Below are positions 26,706 through 36,763 of a DNA stretch of 64,000 nt, piece after piece. Numbering within the stretch: position 1 is the first letter of the stretch; each line of letters starts with the position of its first letter. Location: the NCBI GenBank assembly GCA_964587855.1, contig CAZPLT010000003.1, positions 9,151-73,150 on the forward strand, in the 5' to 3' direction. The notes below the pieces were generated by a model. That model worked only from the letters and a program-made list of their open reading frames with translations. It did not search any database and was not told the origin of the DNA. A program made the translations under genes and the position numbers. The stretch comes from WRCA01 sp964587855. GTDB lineage: Bacteria; Pseudomonadota; Alphaproteobacteria; Rs-D84.

Positions 26706-28376
26706 ATGCCAGTTCGTATATTGCCTGATTTTTTAATAAATCAAATCGCCGCAGGCGAGGTGGTTGAACGTCCAGCCAGTGTTGTAAAAGAACTGATTGA
26801 AAATGCGCTGGATGCCGGCGCGGATCAAATTGTCGTTGATGTTATTGATGGTGGACGAACCCTTATATCTGTTATTGATAATGGACGGGGAATGGATCGG
26901 GATGACTTAGCAAACAGCATAAAACGTCATGCCACCAGCAAATTACCATCAGATGATTTATTAGATATAAACTTTATGGGATTTCGCGGCGAAGCATTGC
27001 CATCAATTGCCAGTGTCAGTGATATGAGTATTGATACAAATGGTTTAGTGTTAAATGCCACGACTGGTGAAATTAAACCCAGTTCTTGGGAATCGGGTAC
27101 ACGAATTCGTGTTGAAAATTTATTTGCAAAAACACCGGCCAGATTAAAATTTTTACGCAGCGATCGTGCAGAAATGATGTCTGTGGTAGAGGTTGTAAAA
27201 CGCTTAGCAATGGCGCGACCAGATGTTGGATTTACGCTGAATAATAAATGGCGTTTTCCAAAAGGGCAGCCTTTAATAGAAAGAGTTATTGCTGTTATTG
27301 GGGACGAAGCAGAAGGTCGTATGCTGGAAATAAATTATGAAAATAATGGTTTGAAACTTTCTGGTTTTACATCCGAACCAACGTTAAGACGCGCGTCATC
27401 AATCGACCAGTATTTATTTGTAAATGGCCGTCCAGTCAAGGACAAGGTTTTAATTGGTGCACTGCGCGCGGCATATATGGATGTTATGCATGCTCGTGAA
27501 TTTCCATTGTGCGCATTGTATTTGAATGTATCCCCACGCGAAGTTGATGTGAATGTATCTCCATCCAAGACCGAGGTTCATTTTTTAGAACCTGCCCATA
27601 TCCGTGGATTTATAATTAAAACACTGCGAAACTCGTTGGCTGTGCCAATGGCGGGATTTGTTGTTCGTGGTGAAATTCCAACGCCTGTATCAAATCAAAT
27701 TCAGCAAAATATATTTAATAATAATACTGATTATTTTCTTGTTCGCGAGCAGGTAAAAGAAATTATTCAACCACAAATAAATAATGAAAATAATTGTCAT
27801 CAATCTTCGTCTTTTCCATTGGGGCGAGTAATTGGTCAGATTGGTAACAAGTATATTTTATCAGAAAGTGAAAAGGGATTGATAATAACTGATCAGCATG
27901 CAGCGCATGAAAGAATTACTTATGAAAAATTAAGAACTCATAAAATTAAAACCCAAAGCTTGTTGGTCCCAATGGTTATTAAATTAAAGCCCGAGGAAGT
28001 TTCCGCTGTTTTGGAAGTATTAGAAGAATTGCAAGAAAGTGGGCTGGTCTTGTCCGAATTTGGTGAAGATTCCATAGCAATTAATGAAAAGCCCGCCGAT
28101 TGGGATTTGGATTGGACAGCGTTATTAAAAAATATAGCAGCCGAGGTTTTATCAAATGGACATTCGTCCCAGCTGCATGAAAAGCTGCATTTGAAACTGG
28201 CAAATTATGCGTGTCATCATTCGGTGCGGGCAGGGCAAAGATTAACCCCAGAGTCAATGGACGCCTTATTACGAGACATTGAACAAACAGAAAGGGGCGG
28301 GGAATGTAACCATGGTCGCCCAGTTTATAAATTGATTTCTTTTGCCGAATTAGATGGGTGGTTCGAAAGAATCTGA
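26706..28376 (+). CDS. mutL: DNA mismatch repair endonuclease MutL
   Basis: 556 residues. GHKL ATPase motifs are intact: KELIENALDAGAD, DNGRGMD, and GFRGEALPS. VDVNVSPSKTEVHF is also present. The C-terminal dimer domain carries the endonuclease motif DQHAAHERITYE (residues 396-407, fits DQHA-x2-E-x4-E) plus ACHHSVRAGQ and CNHGRPV. It should therefore nick DNA itself, as in organisms lacking MutH. It begins immediately after greA and no internal promoter is seen. Confidence 0.95.
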   Translation: MPVRILPDFLINQIAAGEVVERPASVVKELIENALDAGADQIVVDVIDGGRTLISVIDNGRGMDRDDLANSIKRHATSKLPSDDLLDINFMGFRGEALPSIASVSDMSIDTNGLVLNATTGEIKPSSWESGTRIRVENLFAKTPARLKFLRSDRAEMMSVVEVVKRLAMARPDVGFTLNNKWRFPKGQPLIERVIAVIGDEAEGRMLEINYENNGLKLSGFTSEPTLRRASSIDQYLFVNGRPVKDKVLIGALRAAYMDVMHAREFPLCALYLNVSPREVDVNVSPSKTEVHFLEPAHIRGFIIKTLRNSLAVPMAGFVVRGEIPTPVSNQIQQNIFNNNTDYFLVREQVKEIIQPQINNENNCHQSSSFPLGRVIGQIGNKYILSESEKGLIITDQHAAHERITYEKLRTHKIKTQSLLVPMVIKLKPEEVSAVLEVLEELQESGLVLSEFGEDSIAINEKPADWDLDWTALLKNIAAEVLSNGHSSQLHEKLHLKLANYACHHSVRAGQRLTPESMDALLRDIEQTERGGECNHGRPVYKLISFAELDGWFERI

Positions 28377-28393
28377 TAACCGCTAGATTTCTA

Positions 28394-28422
28394 TTTACAA
28401 AACCCTAAATTTTTACTATAAA
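28394..28422 (+). promoter_or_regulatory. Promoter of the yajC-secDF operon
   Basis: TTTACA (28394-28399), 17-base spacer, TATAAA (28417-28422). An AAGGAG ribosome-binding site lies before the yajC ATG at 28451. Confidence 0.6.
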
Positions 28423-28450
28423 TCGTTCATAAACCAAGGAGAAAATATAT

Positions 28451-28750
28451 ATGAATACAGATGTTATAAATACAACAATGCCAGCTGCACCAAAAAATGA
28501 TGTTTGGGGAATGGTTATTTATTGTGCTATTATTTTTGCTATAATTTATTTCTTTATGATTATGCCAAATAAGCGCCGCATGAAAGAATATCAAAAAATG
28601 TTGGATAGCTTAAAGGTTGGCAATCGCGTTTTGGCAGCTGGTATATATGGTACAATTAAAAAGATTGGTGAAAAAACCATAGAACTGGAAATTGCCAAAG
28701 GCGTAGTCATAGAAGTTTCCAAAAACGCAGTTGCAAACATAGAAAAATAA
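28451..28750 (+). CDS. yajC: Preprotein translocase accessory subunit YajC
   Basis: 99 residues. A single N-terminal membrane helix (about 19-38, MVIYCAIIFAIIYFFMIMP) is followed by the conserved NKRRMKEYQKMLDSLKVGN and a small beta domain (GIYGTIKKIGEKTIELEIAKG). YajC associates with SecD and SecF at the Sec translocon. It precedes secD by 22 bases in the standard order. Confidence 0.93.
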   Translation: MNTDVINTTMPAAPKNDVWGMVIYCAIIFAIIYFFMIMPNKRRMKEYQKMLDSLKVGNRVLAAGIYGTIKKIGEKTIELEIAKGVVIEVSKNAVANIEK

Positions 28751-28772
28751 ATTTTAAATCAAGGCTTTTGTT

Positions 28773-30329
28773 ATGCTGAAAAAAATCGTAATAACACTGG
28801 TTGCTGTATTCGGCGTATTGTTGGCTGTGCCAACAATGTTCCCAAATTCGGCAAAACATTTTCCATCTTGGATACAACCAATATCCTTGGGACTGGATCT
28901 AAAGGGCGGGGCGCAATTATTGTTAGAAGTTGATACAGATACAATGATGCATGAAAAATCTGTTCAATTGTATGACGAAGCACGCACAGCACTGATTAAT
29001 CGTGACAAGGGTGTTATCCGTTTTTCAGATTTGCGTAATATAAATGGCACAGTGTCTTTGGTTGTGAGAAGCTCTGACGATGTTTCCAAAGCGCGAGGGC
29101 GTTTACGTAGCGAGCTGGGAGATGGTGTGGATATCGAGGCAGATGGGAATAAAATAACTTTGTCTTATTCTGAAAAACAACGTGCTCAAATTATAGAAGA
29201 TGCTTTATCACGCAGTATTGAAATTGTTCGCCGTCGTATTGATGCGCTGGGAACAAAAGAACCATCTATTCAATCGCAAGGCGGAAAATATATCTTGGTT
29301 CAATTGCCAGGTGTTGATAATCCAGAACGTATAAAAGACTTGATCGGTCAAACAGCAAAAATGACATTTCATTTGGTAAATGAAGATGTTTCGTCAGATC
29401 AAATTGCACGTGGACATGCGCCAAGCGGCACCGAATTTTTACCTATGATGAATATGCCAAATCAAGTTGTGCCTGTTTATTCACATGTAGAAGTATCTGG
29501 GGAATCATTGACTGATTCCAAAGCAGACCTGGACCAGCAAAATAATATGCCAGTTGTCACAACGGTTTTTGATTCAACTGGTGCGCGTAAATTTGCACGT
29601 CTGACAACAGAACATGTTGGTGAAAGATTTGCAATTGTTCTGGATGGCAAGGTTTTATCTGCCCCAAATATTCGCGAACCAATTCCAGGTGGTCGTGGTC
29701 AAATTTCCGGTGGATTTACTTTGCAAGAAGCAAAAGATTTGGCTGTTCTTTTACGCAGCGGTGCATTGCCAGCGCCACTTCGTGTCATAGAAGAACGTTC
29801 AGTTGGTGCGGGGCTGGGGGCAGATACAATTGCAGCTGGAAAACTGGGCAGTATAATTGGTGCCGCATTTATTATGTTATTTATTTTACTGATTTATCGT
29901 GGATTTGGAATTAATGCCGATATTGTTTTACTGGTTAATTTAATGATGATTATTGGAATATCTGCATTACTGGGTGCAACATTGACGTTGCCCGGAATCG
30001 CAGGTATAACATTGACATTAGGTATGGCTGTTGATGCTAATATTCTTCCGTTTGAACGAATTAGGGACGAGATGCGTGCGGGTAGCAGTCCATTACGTGC
30101 AGTTGATGCCGGATTTGATCGCGCGCTTAAAACAGTTATTGATGCGAATTTAACCACTCTTATTTGCGCATTGGTTTTGTTCCAATTCGGCGCGGGACCA
30201 ATTCGTGGTTTTGCAGTAACTTTGTCTATTGGTATTATTACGACTTTGTTTACCTGTATCCCATTGTCAAAAATGCTGATAGATTTCCAGATGAATGGAA
30301 AAAATAAAAAAATTGGTTTTGTAAAATAA
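28773..30329 (+). CDS. secD: Protein translocase subunit SecD
   Basis: 518 residues. An N-terminal helix and the LGLDLKGGAQLLLEVD motif are followed by the large periplasmic P1 domain (about 50-340, with VQLPGVDNPERIKDLIGQTA). Helices TM2-TM6 contain LGMAVDANILPFERIRDE, the conserved TM4 region for proton-driven export. The length is normal. It uses the proton gradient to help proteins leave SecYEG on the periplasmic side and forms a complex with SecF, encoded 11 bases downstream. Confidence 0.96.
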   Translation: MLKKIVITLVAVFGVLLAVPTMFPNSAKHFPSWIQPISLGLDLKGGAQLLLEVDTDTMMHEKSVQLYDEARTALINRDKGVIRFSDLRNINGTVSLVVRSSDDVSKARGRLRSELGDGVDIEADGNKITLSYSEKQRAQIIEDALSRSIEIVRRRIDALGTKEPSIQSQGGKYILVQLPGVDNPERIKDLIGQTAKMTFHLVNEDVSSDQIARGHAPSGTEFLPMMNMPNQVVPVYSHVEVSGESLTDSKADLDQQNNMPVVTTVFDSTGARKFARLTTEHVGERFAIVLDGKVLSAPNIREPIPGGRGQISGGFTLQEAKDLAVLLRSGALPAPLRVIEERSVGAGLGADTIAAGKLGSIIGAAFIMLFILLIYRGFGINADIVLLVNLMMIIGISALLGATLTLPGIAGITLTLGMAVDANILPFERIRDEMRAGSSPLRAVDAGFDRALKTVIDANLTTLICALVLFQFGAGPIRGFAVTLSIGIITTLFTCIPLSKMLIDFQMNGKNKKIGFVK

Positions 30330-30340
30330 AGGATTTAGTT

Positions 30341-31201
30341 ATGCAATTGCATTTTATGAAATATCGTAAATTATCGTACTGGATTTCAGGAACTTTGGTT
30401 TTGCTTTCGATTTTATCACTTGCTTTTCGTGGTTTAAATTATGGTATTGATTTTGCTGGTGGAATTTCTATGGGGGTTTCATCAAAATCACCAGATTATA
30501 CAATTGATAAAATGCGCAGTGATTTGGCTGCGTTCAAGCCAGAATTGCAATCTGTATCAGGTGGGAACATCTTGGTTCGCATAGGACTGGAAAAGGGCGC
30601 CAGTGAAGATGTTCAAAACAAGGCCGTTACAGATATAAAAAATATCTTTGGTGATCGTGTTTCTTATAATCAGGTTCAAATTGTCGGTCCAAAAATAGGT
30701 GGGGAACTTATTCGTGGTGGTATATTGGCTGTATTGTTCTCGTTCTTGTTGATGAGCTTGTATGTCTGGATAAGGTATAAGGGCGGTTATGCAATTGGAT
30801 CTTTGATTTCATTGGTTTTGGACTTTATTTTAATGTTTGGATTTTTCAGTGTTATTGGAATGGAATTTAATCAAACATCTATCGCGGTTATTTTAATGGG
30901 TATTGGATATTCTATAAATGATAAAGTTGTGAACTATGATCGAATAGAAGAAAATGCAAAACGTTATCATAAAATGCCACAAGGCGAATTAATAGATTTA
31001 TCTATAAATGAAATGATGCGCAGAACAATTTTGACCAGCACAACTACGTTGCTTGGTATGATTGCCTTGTATTTATTTAGTGGTTCTGTTTTGCGAGACT
31101 TTTCCTTATCTATGATTTTTGCTATAGTTATGGGAACACTGACATCAGTTTACATTTCTAATGTTGTTCTGTACCACTTTGATTTAAGAAAGGATAGTTA
31201 A
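30341..31201 (+). CDS. secF: Protein translocase subunit SecF
   Basis: 286 residues, six membrane helices. The first periplasmic entry has LNYGIDFAGGISM. The later conserved block reads GIGYSINDKVVNYDRIEEN, and TSTTTLLGMIALYLFSG marks the last helices. One expected difference is the TM4 motif: GIGYSINDKVV in place of the more common GYSINDTVV. It is the partner of SecD, eleven bases upstream, and its stop is followed by a short gap to the S41-like gene. Confidence 0.95.
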   Translation: MQLHFMKYRKLSYWISGTLVLLSILSLAFRGLNYGIDFAGGISMGVSSKSPDYTIDKMRSDLAAFKPELQSVSGGNILVRIGLEKGASEDVQNKAVTDIKNIFGDRVSYNQVQIVGPKIGGELIRGGILAVLFSFLLMSLYVWIRYKGGYAIGSLISLVLDFILMFGFFSVIGMEFNQTSIAVILMGIGYSINDKVVNYDRIEENAKRYHKMPQGELIDLSINEMMRRTILTSTTTLLGMIALYLFSGSVLRDFSLSMIFAIVMGTLTSVYISNVVLYHFDLRKDS

Positions 31202-31225
31202 GAACAATAAAGGGAAGGAGAAAAA

Positions 31226-32731
31226 ATGAGAAAGTTATTTTTAATAGTTACCATTTGTTTTTTGCCCTTTATTGCATCGGCATCTGATTTTTTTGACCCA
31301 GAAATATCAGTGATAGACGGCATCAAAGTGCATGAAACTTCCGCATTTTTTGCAGAGGTTTTTGAAAAGTTGTCAGATGCGGATTTTGCTGGTAAAGATA
31401 TTAGAACCGCTATGGAATCTTTGGAAACTTTATCGCCAGATGTTAAAATTGCCACAACCGATAGTCGTATAGTAATTGTTCATGCTGGTGATATGATTGG
31501 AAACTGGCCACGTCCAGCGGATAACGACTGGAAAGGGTTGGGGGAAATTACAACAGCGTTATTATTAAAAATACGTGAATCAGACCCAAAGATTGCTGAA
31601 CAATCCGGCGATATTTTTGGTTCTGTAGCAGTTGATACAATTATACATTCTTTGGATAAAAATGGACGTTATGTTACATCAATAAAAATTGATGATGGTA
31701 AAATTTTAACCAGCGCGGGTTTGCAGGGTAAGCGTGACCAGTTGGGCAATTGGCGTGTCGAGGGTGTAGTAAGAGATTCCCAAGCAGATGAATCTGGAAT
31801 AAGAGAAGGGGATTTAATTGTTGGGATAAATGGTAAAGATATTAAAAAAATGTCTGATTCTGAATTAGCGGCTACATTTGAAGGATTAAATTCTGGAACA
31901 TTAAAGTTAAAGGTTGCAACACCAGGAGGCACCAAGAAAATAGTTTTGCGTCGTGCGAGCGTTATTATGGCAGATGCAGATATAATTTGGAGACAGGCCA
32001 CCCCAGAACAGAAAATAAAAATTCTTGAAATTGTGGTTTATAACATATCTGAAAATTCAGTTGCCATAGTAAATGAAGCATTACACAAATATACAGAAGC
32101 ATCCGGAATAATTTTGGATATGAGAACTGCACATGGCGGTGATGAGCGTGCAGCTGCAAAACTTGCTGGATTATTCTTGGGGGCTGTACCAGTTATGCAT
32201 ATTGATGATGGGGCAAATGAAGAACTGGAAGTAATTCCAGGGGGTGACGCCATAACGAATGTGCCGGTTGTAATTTTGGTATCTAATCAGACCCAGGGAA
32301 CAGCCGAAGCAATAGCTCTTGCATTTAATGATAATGCTCGTGGCGTATTGGTTGGAACACCAACAGCAGCCAATGCAAAATTAGTTAGAAAAACAGAATT
32401 ATCAAATGGCGCAGTGCTTGAAATAGGAAGTCGCAGTATTAAAAGCGGACGTGGTACAATGATTGATGATCGTGGTGTTTTCCCATTGGTTTGTTTATCT
32501 AATATCAGAAATGATATTCAGCAAAATGCTTTCTTTGTAAATATTCTTAACGGGGACTTTAATGCTATAAATTTTAACGGGGAAAAATCTGTTGATGTAA
32601 ACGCTATTCGAAAAGGGTGTCCAAATATAAAATCTGGTGAAGATGAAGATGCTGTTGCATTAGCGATATCAATAGAACTTTTGACTGATAAAAAGGTATA
32701 TGAAAAGTTGCTTGAAAATGTTTCTGAATAA
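31226..32731 (+). CDS. S41-peptidase-like periplasmic protein with substituted catalytic residues
   Basis: 501 residues: a signal peptide (about 1-20), an N-terminal region, a PDZ domain (about 165-245, DESGIREGDLIVGINGKDI), then the S41/CtpA core (GIILDMRTAHGGDERAAAKL, VPVVILVSNQTQGTAEAIAL, ARGVLVGTPTAANA). In active C-terminal processing proteases the core has a catalytic Ser three residues before the conserved Glu and a Lys 25 residues further on. Here those positions are Gly358 and Asn383, so it is probably catalytically dead. It may bind protein C-termini as a scaffold. AAGGAG precedes the ATG; it follows secF closely. Confidence 0.78.
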   Translation: MRKLFLIVTICFLPFIASASDFFDPEISVIDGIKVHETSAFFAEVFEKLSDADFAGKDIRTAMESLETLSPDVKIATTDSRIVIVHAGDMIGNWPRPADNDWKGLGEITTALLLKIRESDPKIAEQSGDIFGSVAVDTIIHSLDKNGRYVTSIKIDDGKILTSAGLQGKRDQLGNWRVEGVVRDSQADESGIREGDLIVGINGKDIKKMSDSELAATFEGLNSGTLKLKVATPGGTKKIVLRRASVIMADADIIWRQATPEQKIKILEIVVYNISENSVAIVNEALHKYTEASGIILDMRTAHGGDERAAAKLAGLFLGAVPVMHIDDGANEELEVIPGGDAITNVPVVILVSNQTQGTAEAIALAFNDNARGVLVGTPTAANAKLVRKTELSNGAVLEIGSRSIKSGRGTMIDDRGVFPLVCLSNIRNDIQQNAFFVNILNGDFNAINFNGEKSVDVNAIRKGCPNIKSGEDEDAVALAISIELLTDKKVYEKLLENVSE

Positions 32732-33395
32732 AAATAATAAACTTAAATGGAAATTAATTCTTATTTCAACCGTCGTTGTAATGGCTTTGTGCTTGATTGG
32801 GATATTCTGGTTAGACACACCATTGTTTATTTTTATACATCAATTTGATGGTGTTTGGACAAAGGTATTTGATGTTGTGTTTGCTTCTAAAATATGGATC
32901 AGATTTTCATTTTTTGCATTGGTAATAGCTTTAGTTTTTAATTCTAAAAAAATCATTAATCAAATAAGAAATTTAAAAGAGTATACTTTTCGTAATTTAT
33001 GGGAAAATCGTAGAAATATTTTTAATAATAAATGGATAATTGCCTCCTTTTCTGTCTTTTGTTCGGTTTTTCTGGCAGGTGCAATTGGTAAAGTACTTAA
33101 AATTTCTATAGGGCGCATGAGACCAAAATTTTTAGAAGCATTGGGTCAAACTGGTTTTTATCCATTTACAAACGAATGGGATTTTAATTCTATGCCATCT
33201 GGACATGCAATCACGTCCTTTGCTGCATTAGTAATGATAGGTTTAATGTTTCCAAAATATAAATGGCTGACTTGGACATTAGCGATAGTTATTGGTTTGT
33301 CACGCATCGCGTTTGGTGTGCATTTCCCCAGCGATGTTTTATTGGGTGCGTTCTTGGGTATGCTTATTGCAGATTTTACAAAGGCAAAGATATAA
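32700..33395 (+). CDS. PAP2-family membrane phosphatase
   Basis: 231 residues with about six hydrophobic segments. The three phosphatase motifs are intact: KISIGRMRP (K-x6-RP), MPSGHAITS (PSGH) and LSRIAFGVHFPSDV (SR-x5-H-x3-D). Such enzymes dephosphorylate lipid phosphates, e.g. undecaprenyl pyrophosphate, phosphatidylglycerophosphate or lipid A; the substrate is not determinable. Start 32700 is supported by AAAAGG just upstream and gives a 32-base overlap with the S41-like gene; an internal ATG at 32718 is possible. Confidence 0.88.
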   Translation: MKSCLKMFLNKNNKLKWKLILISTVVVMALCLIGIFWLDTPLFIFIHQFDGVWTKVFDVVFASKIWIRFSFFALVIALVFNSKKIINQIRNLKEYTFRNLWENRRNIFNNKWIIASFSVFCSVFLAGAIGKVLKISIGRMRPKFLEALGQTGFYPFTNEWDFNSMPSGHAITSFAALVMIGLMFPKYKWLTWTLAIVIGLSRIAFGVHFPSDVLLGAFLGMLIADFTKAKI

Positions 33396-33464
33396 TCATT
33401 TTGTCTTGATACTTACCCCTTTTTGTGATAAAATTTAAACATAATTATAGCCAAAGGTTAAATA

Positions 33465-34637
33465 ATGAAACAGCTTCAATTTGTTTTTGCAGCCACCGTC
33501 GGTATTGCTTGTATTTCTGCTGGGGCAAATGGTGCAACAAGATACTCGAATGCAACAAAAAGGAACGAATTGTATCAAAATTACACTGGGTGCAATTATA
33601 GTGGATGTAAACCAACTGCTGCACCAGTGGAACAACAAACTTGGGATAGCAACAAACCAACATCATATGAACCTGCTGCTCGAAAAACAACAACCAAGAC
33701 AAAAGCTTCTACGGACAAGGTTGTATTAGCTGATCCTTTCTTTCAACCTGCTAAGGGGCATTTTGGAAGTTTAACTGATCTGGGATATGCCCAAAATACC
33801 TATGATTTCGAAATAACCGAAGCTTTGGGCGGCGGTTGGGATGGTTTAACGGGAGATTGGAATGCAAGTGAAATTGCTGTTAAAGAAGATTTAAGCTTTG
33901 GTATCACAGATGATCTTGTTTTGATGGGTATGGTGAAATACGCAAGCACTCAATATGAAATGAATTGGGATGCGTTCGGAACTGATCCTGCATCGACAGA
34001 CACTTTGGACGATAATGGAATAGCCATATGGGGTTTGGGCGCTCAATGGAAATTCTTTGAGGATGCTAATAATGTTGATAACTTGGGTTTGTTTTTCCAA
34101 TCTTCGGATATGGCAAAAAATATAATGGCCAGTGGCAAGTTTGGATTTAAAACAACCCCAGATACTACATTTTATGGCTTGGCAAATTTAGCATACATTA
34201 TGTGGGAAAATACATCGTATGGTAATGGTATAGTCAGTAATACCGGTCAAGTTGCATATATGGCATTTGAACGTGATGTTTCAAAAAGCTTTTATGCCGA
34301 AGGTGGAGCGGGGGTATTTACAAAATTGTCAGATCAATGGTCATTTGATGCAGAGGCAATCTTTGGCAGTTATTCTTGGCACAACCAGTTATATGCAAAA
34401 GCAGCAGTTTATTGGCAGCCAAATGATATGTTTGCTCTTGGTTTTTATGGGCGTGCTTCTTTATGGGATTCTGCAGATTCCGCGAAAGATATTTATATGT
34501 ATACTTGGTGTGATAGCGTAACCAGCCAATGTTATATAAACGGAGATGCTACTTTAAACGCAGAATATATGGGCACAACTGAAATAAACAAATACCAAGA
34601 TATGCAAATTGGTGTTCAAGGAATGCTGTATTTTTAA
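33465..34637 (+). CDS. Outer-membrane beta-barrel protein, unknown function
   Basis: 390 residues. A signal peptide ends near ANGA-TRY, and a polar, Thr/Lys-rich linker follows to about residue 85. After that comes alternating amphipathic strand sequence rich in aromatic residues and Gly (e.g. FGITDDLVLMGMVKYAS, FYGLANLAYIMWE), ending in MLYF. A terminal Phe is the BAM recognition signature for barrels. No porin family is recognised. AAAGG precedes the ATG. The next gene, 21 bases on, is similar in design. Confidence 0.72.
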   Translation: MKQLQFVFAATVGIACISAGANGATRYSNATKRNELYQNYTGCNYSGCKPTAAPVEQQTWDSNKPTSYEPAARKTTTKTKASTDKVVLADPFFQPAKGHFGSLTDLGYAQNTYDFEITEALGGGWDGLTGDWNASEIAVKEDLSFGITDDLVLMGMVKYASTQYEMNWDAFGTDPASTDTLDDNGIAIWGLGAQWKFFEDANNVDNLGLFFQSSDMAKNIMASGKFGFKTTPDTTFYGLANLAYIMWENTSYGNGIVSNTGQVAYMAFERDVSKSFYAEGGAGVFTKLSDQWSFDAEAIFGSYSWHNQLYAKAAVYWQPNDMFALGFYGRASLWDSADSAKDIYMYTWCDSVTSQCYINGDATLNAEYMGTTEINKYQDMQIGVQGMLYF

Positions 34638-34658
34638 TTAGTTAAACGGTAGTAAATA

Positions 34659-35378
34659 ATGAATTATTTTAAGAAAAATAAAAGTTTTATATTTGGGTGT
34701 GCGATTTGTTCTTTGTGTTTTGCATTTGGTGCAAATGGTGCGTATGCATCTGAATTTGATACCGAAGATCCAATGTATTTCGAACAGGCTCGGGATTTCA
34801 CCCTTCGTGGTGGGTTATCGTTCGGAGATGAGATTTTAGATACAGGGGTCAGGGGGGCTTATGGAATAAACGATATATTTGTTTTGGGGGCAACTGTAAA
34901 ATACCAACAAGATTTTGATGATGATCGTGATTATGACGGTTTTTCTTATACTGGTATGGATGTTATGTATCGTGTATCTAATGATACTATTAAATCGGAT
35001 ATCTTTGGTGGGGTAAAATTTTCAGGCGATGCAGATCCCAGATTTGATAAAACAATTTATTTTGGTGGAGTTCGTATTGGACGCAGTTGGAATATAATTA
35101 CAGTGTCTGGAACATTAAAAACCAGTTGGATTTTTGATGAATTGAATGGCATGGCATGGATTGATATGATTCCGGATGCTTATTTCAGAATAGTACAAAA
35201 TTGGCGTATTGGTGTTGGCGCAGATTTTCGCAAGGCTACAAATGCAGATTTTGATGCAACGATCGTAAGTGGAAAATTGGTTCGTCAATATGGACGCACA
35301 CAATATGTTGGGTTTTGTGAATATGACTTTGAACAAAATGATATTAAATTTGGAACTAGATTAAACATTGCATTTTAA
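34659..35378 (+). CDS. Small outer-membrane beta-barrel protein, unknown function
   Basis: 239 residues with a signal peptide (to about ANGAYAS) and then about ten predicted amphipathic strands (FTLRGGLSFGDE, FVLGATVKYQQ, RIGVGADFRKAT, FGTRLNIAF). It ends in Phe, as outer-membrane barrels do. The signal region resembles that of the upstream barrel gene (both contain GANGA), suggesting a related pair. It closes the operon before a terminator. Confidence 0.72.
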   Translation: MNYFKKNKSFIFGCAICSLCFAFGANGAYASEFDTEDPMYFEQARDFTLRGGLSFGDEILDTGVRGAYGINDIFVLGATVKYQQDFDDDRDYDGFSYTGMDVMYRVSNDTIKSDIFGGVKFSGDADPRFDKTIYFGGVRIGRSWNIITVSGTLKTSWIFDELNGMAWIDMIPDAYFRIVQNWRIGVGADFRKATNADFDATIVSGKLVRQYGRTQYVGFCEYDFEQNDIKFGTRLNIAF

Positions 35379-35379
35379 G

Positions 35380-35406
35380 AAAATCCCGCATTTTGCGGGA
35401 TTTTTT
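35380..35406. terminator. Bidirectional rho-independent terminator
   Basis: The inverted repeat AATCCCGCA / TGCGGGATT with flanking A and T tracts lies between the convergent barrel gene and rarA. Confidence 0.88.
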
Positions 35407-35408
35407 AA

Positions 35409-36710
35409 TCATTTTTTACTACGAATCGATTCCCAATAATCAAGACGTTTTTTAATCTCGCGTTCAAAGCCGCGTTCGATTGGGCGATAAAATATTTGCC
35501 GCTTCATTTTTTCTGGAAAGCAGTTTTGACCACTGAACCCAGTTTCTGTATTTGGTTCATAAATATAATCTGCGCCATATCCCATATTTTTCATCATTTT
35601 TGTCGGTGCATTCAAAATATTTTTAGGCGGCATCAAACTGCCATTTTCACTGGCCGCACGCCATGCAGCGGTTTGAGCATTATAATTTGCAATACTTTTT
35701 GGTGCGGTGGCCAAATAAATTACCAATTCAGTTAATGCCAAATCGCCTTCGCCGGGACCCATTCTTTCGTATACTTGCCATGCGGACAACGCGATCTGCA
35801 TTGCGTTCGGGTCAGCCAGGCCGATATCTTCCATTGCAAATCTGGTTAGTCGTCTAAATAAATATTTTGGATCCTGTCCGCCTAACATCATTCTGGCGGT
35901 CCAATACAGCGCAGCATCTGTGTCTGACGCGCGCAAAGATTTATGAACCGCGCTGATTAAATTGTAATGTTCCTCGCCGGCCTTGTCCGACAGTGGTGCG
36001 CGTTTTTGTATTGCAGAATCCAATTCGTCGGGCGATAATGGTTTTGCAAATTTCGTGTTTGATAAATATTCAATAGTGTTTAATAAGAATCTGGCATCGC
36101 CATCCGCCATTTGGCACAGATGAATTTTTGCCTGGTTTGTTAATGGTAATTCGCCCAAGTTTTTTTCGGCGCGTTTTAACAATTCTATTAAATCTTCGGC
36201 GGACAAAGGTGTAAGTACACCAATATGACAACGCGAAAGCAATGCGTTGTTTAATTCAAAACTGGGGTTTTCAGTTGTTGCGCCGATAAAAACACATGTA
36301 CCATCTTCCAGATAAGGTAACAAAGTATCTTGCTGGGTTTTATTAAACCGATGAATTTCATCAATAAACAATAATGTCCCGCGTCCAATTTCACGATTCA
36401 TTTTGGCGGCTTCCATTATTTTTTTTATGTCTGCAGTGCCGCTGAAAACAGCGCTTATTGGCATGAATTCTAAATCAGTTGAGTTTGCCAAAGCGCGCGC
36501 AATTGTCGTTTTGCCACATCCAGGCGGCCCCCATAAAATCAAATTTGATAGCCGCCCAGAATTTACCATTTGCCGCACTAAACCAGTTTCCCCTAACAAT
36601 TGTTTTTGCCCGATAATTTCATCAATCGTTTGTGGACGCATACGATCGGCCAATGGCGCGATTGGTGCAGTATCTGATTGAGCAAAAGGATTTGTCTCTT
36701 TTTTTAGCAT
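35409..36710 (-). CDS. rarA: Replication-associated recombination protein RarA (MgsA)
   Basis: 433-residue AAA+ ATPase acting at stalled replication forks. It opens with PLADRMRPQTIDEIIGQ. Walker A is LWGPPGCGKTTIARAL, Walker B is LLFIDEIHRFNK, and sensor 1 is FIGATTENPSFELNNALLSR. The C-terminal part contains LYWTARMMLGGQDPKYLFRR and EDIGLADPNAM, as in the MgsA family. Complete and single-copy here; divergent from the muramidase gene. Confidence 0.94.
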   Translation of the reverse strand: MLKKETNPFAQSDTAPIAPLADRMRPQTIDEIIGQKQLLGETGLVRQMVNSGRLSNLILWGPPGCGKTTIARALANSTDLEFMPISAVFSGTADIKKIMEAAKMNREIGRGTLLFIDEIHRFNKTQQDTLLPYLEDGTCVFIGATTENPSFELNNALLSRCHIGVLTPLSAEDLIELLKRAEKNLGELPLTNQAKIHLCQMADGDARFLLNTIEYLSNTKFAKPLSPDELDSAIQKRAPLSDKAGEEHYNLISAVHKSLRASDTDAALYWTARMMLGGQDPKYLFRRLTRFAMEDIGLADPNAMQIALSAWQVYERMGPGEGDLALTELVIYLATAPKSIANYNAQTAAWRAASENGSLMPPKNILNAPTKMMKNMGYGADYIYEPNTETGFSGQNCFPEKMKRQIFYRPIERGFEREIKKRLDYWESIRSKK

Positions 36711-36763
36711 TTTTTAATTAAATCTATGGTAAAATAATAGCAAATAATAAAGGTAAATCAAGG

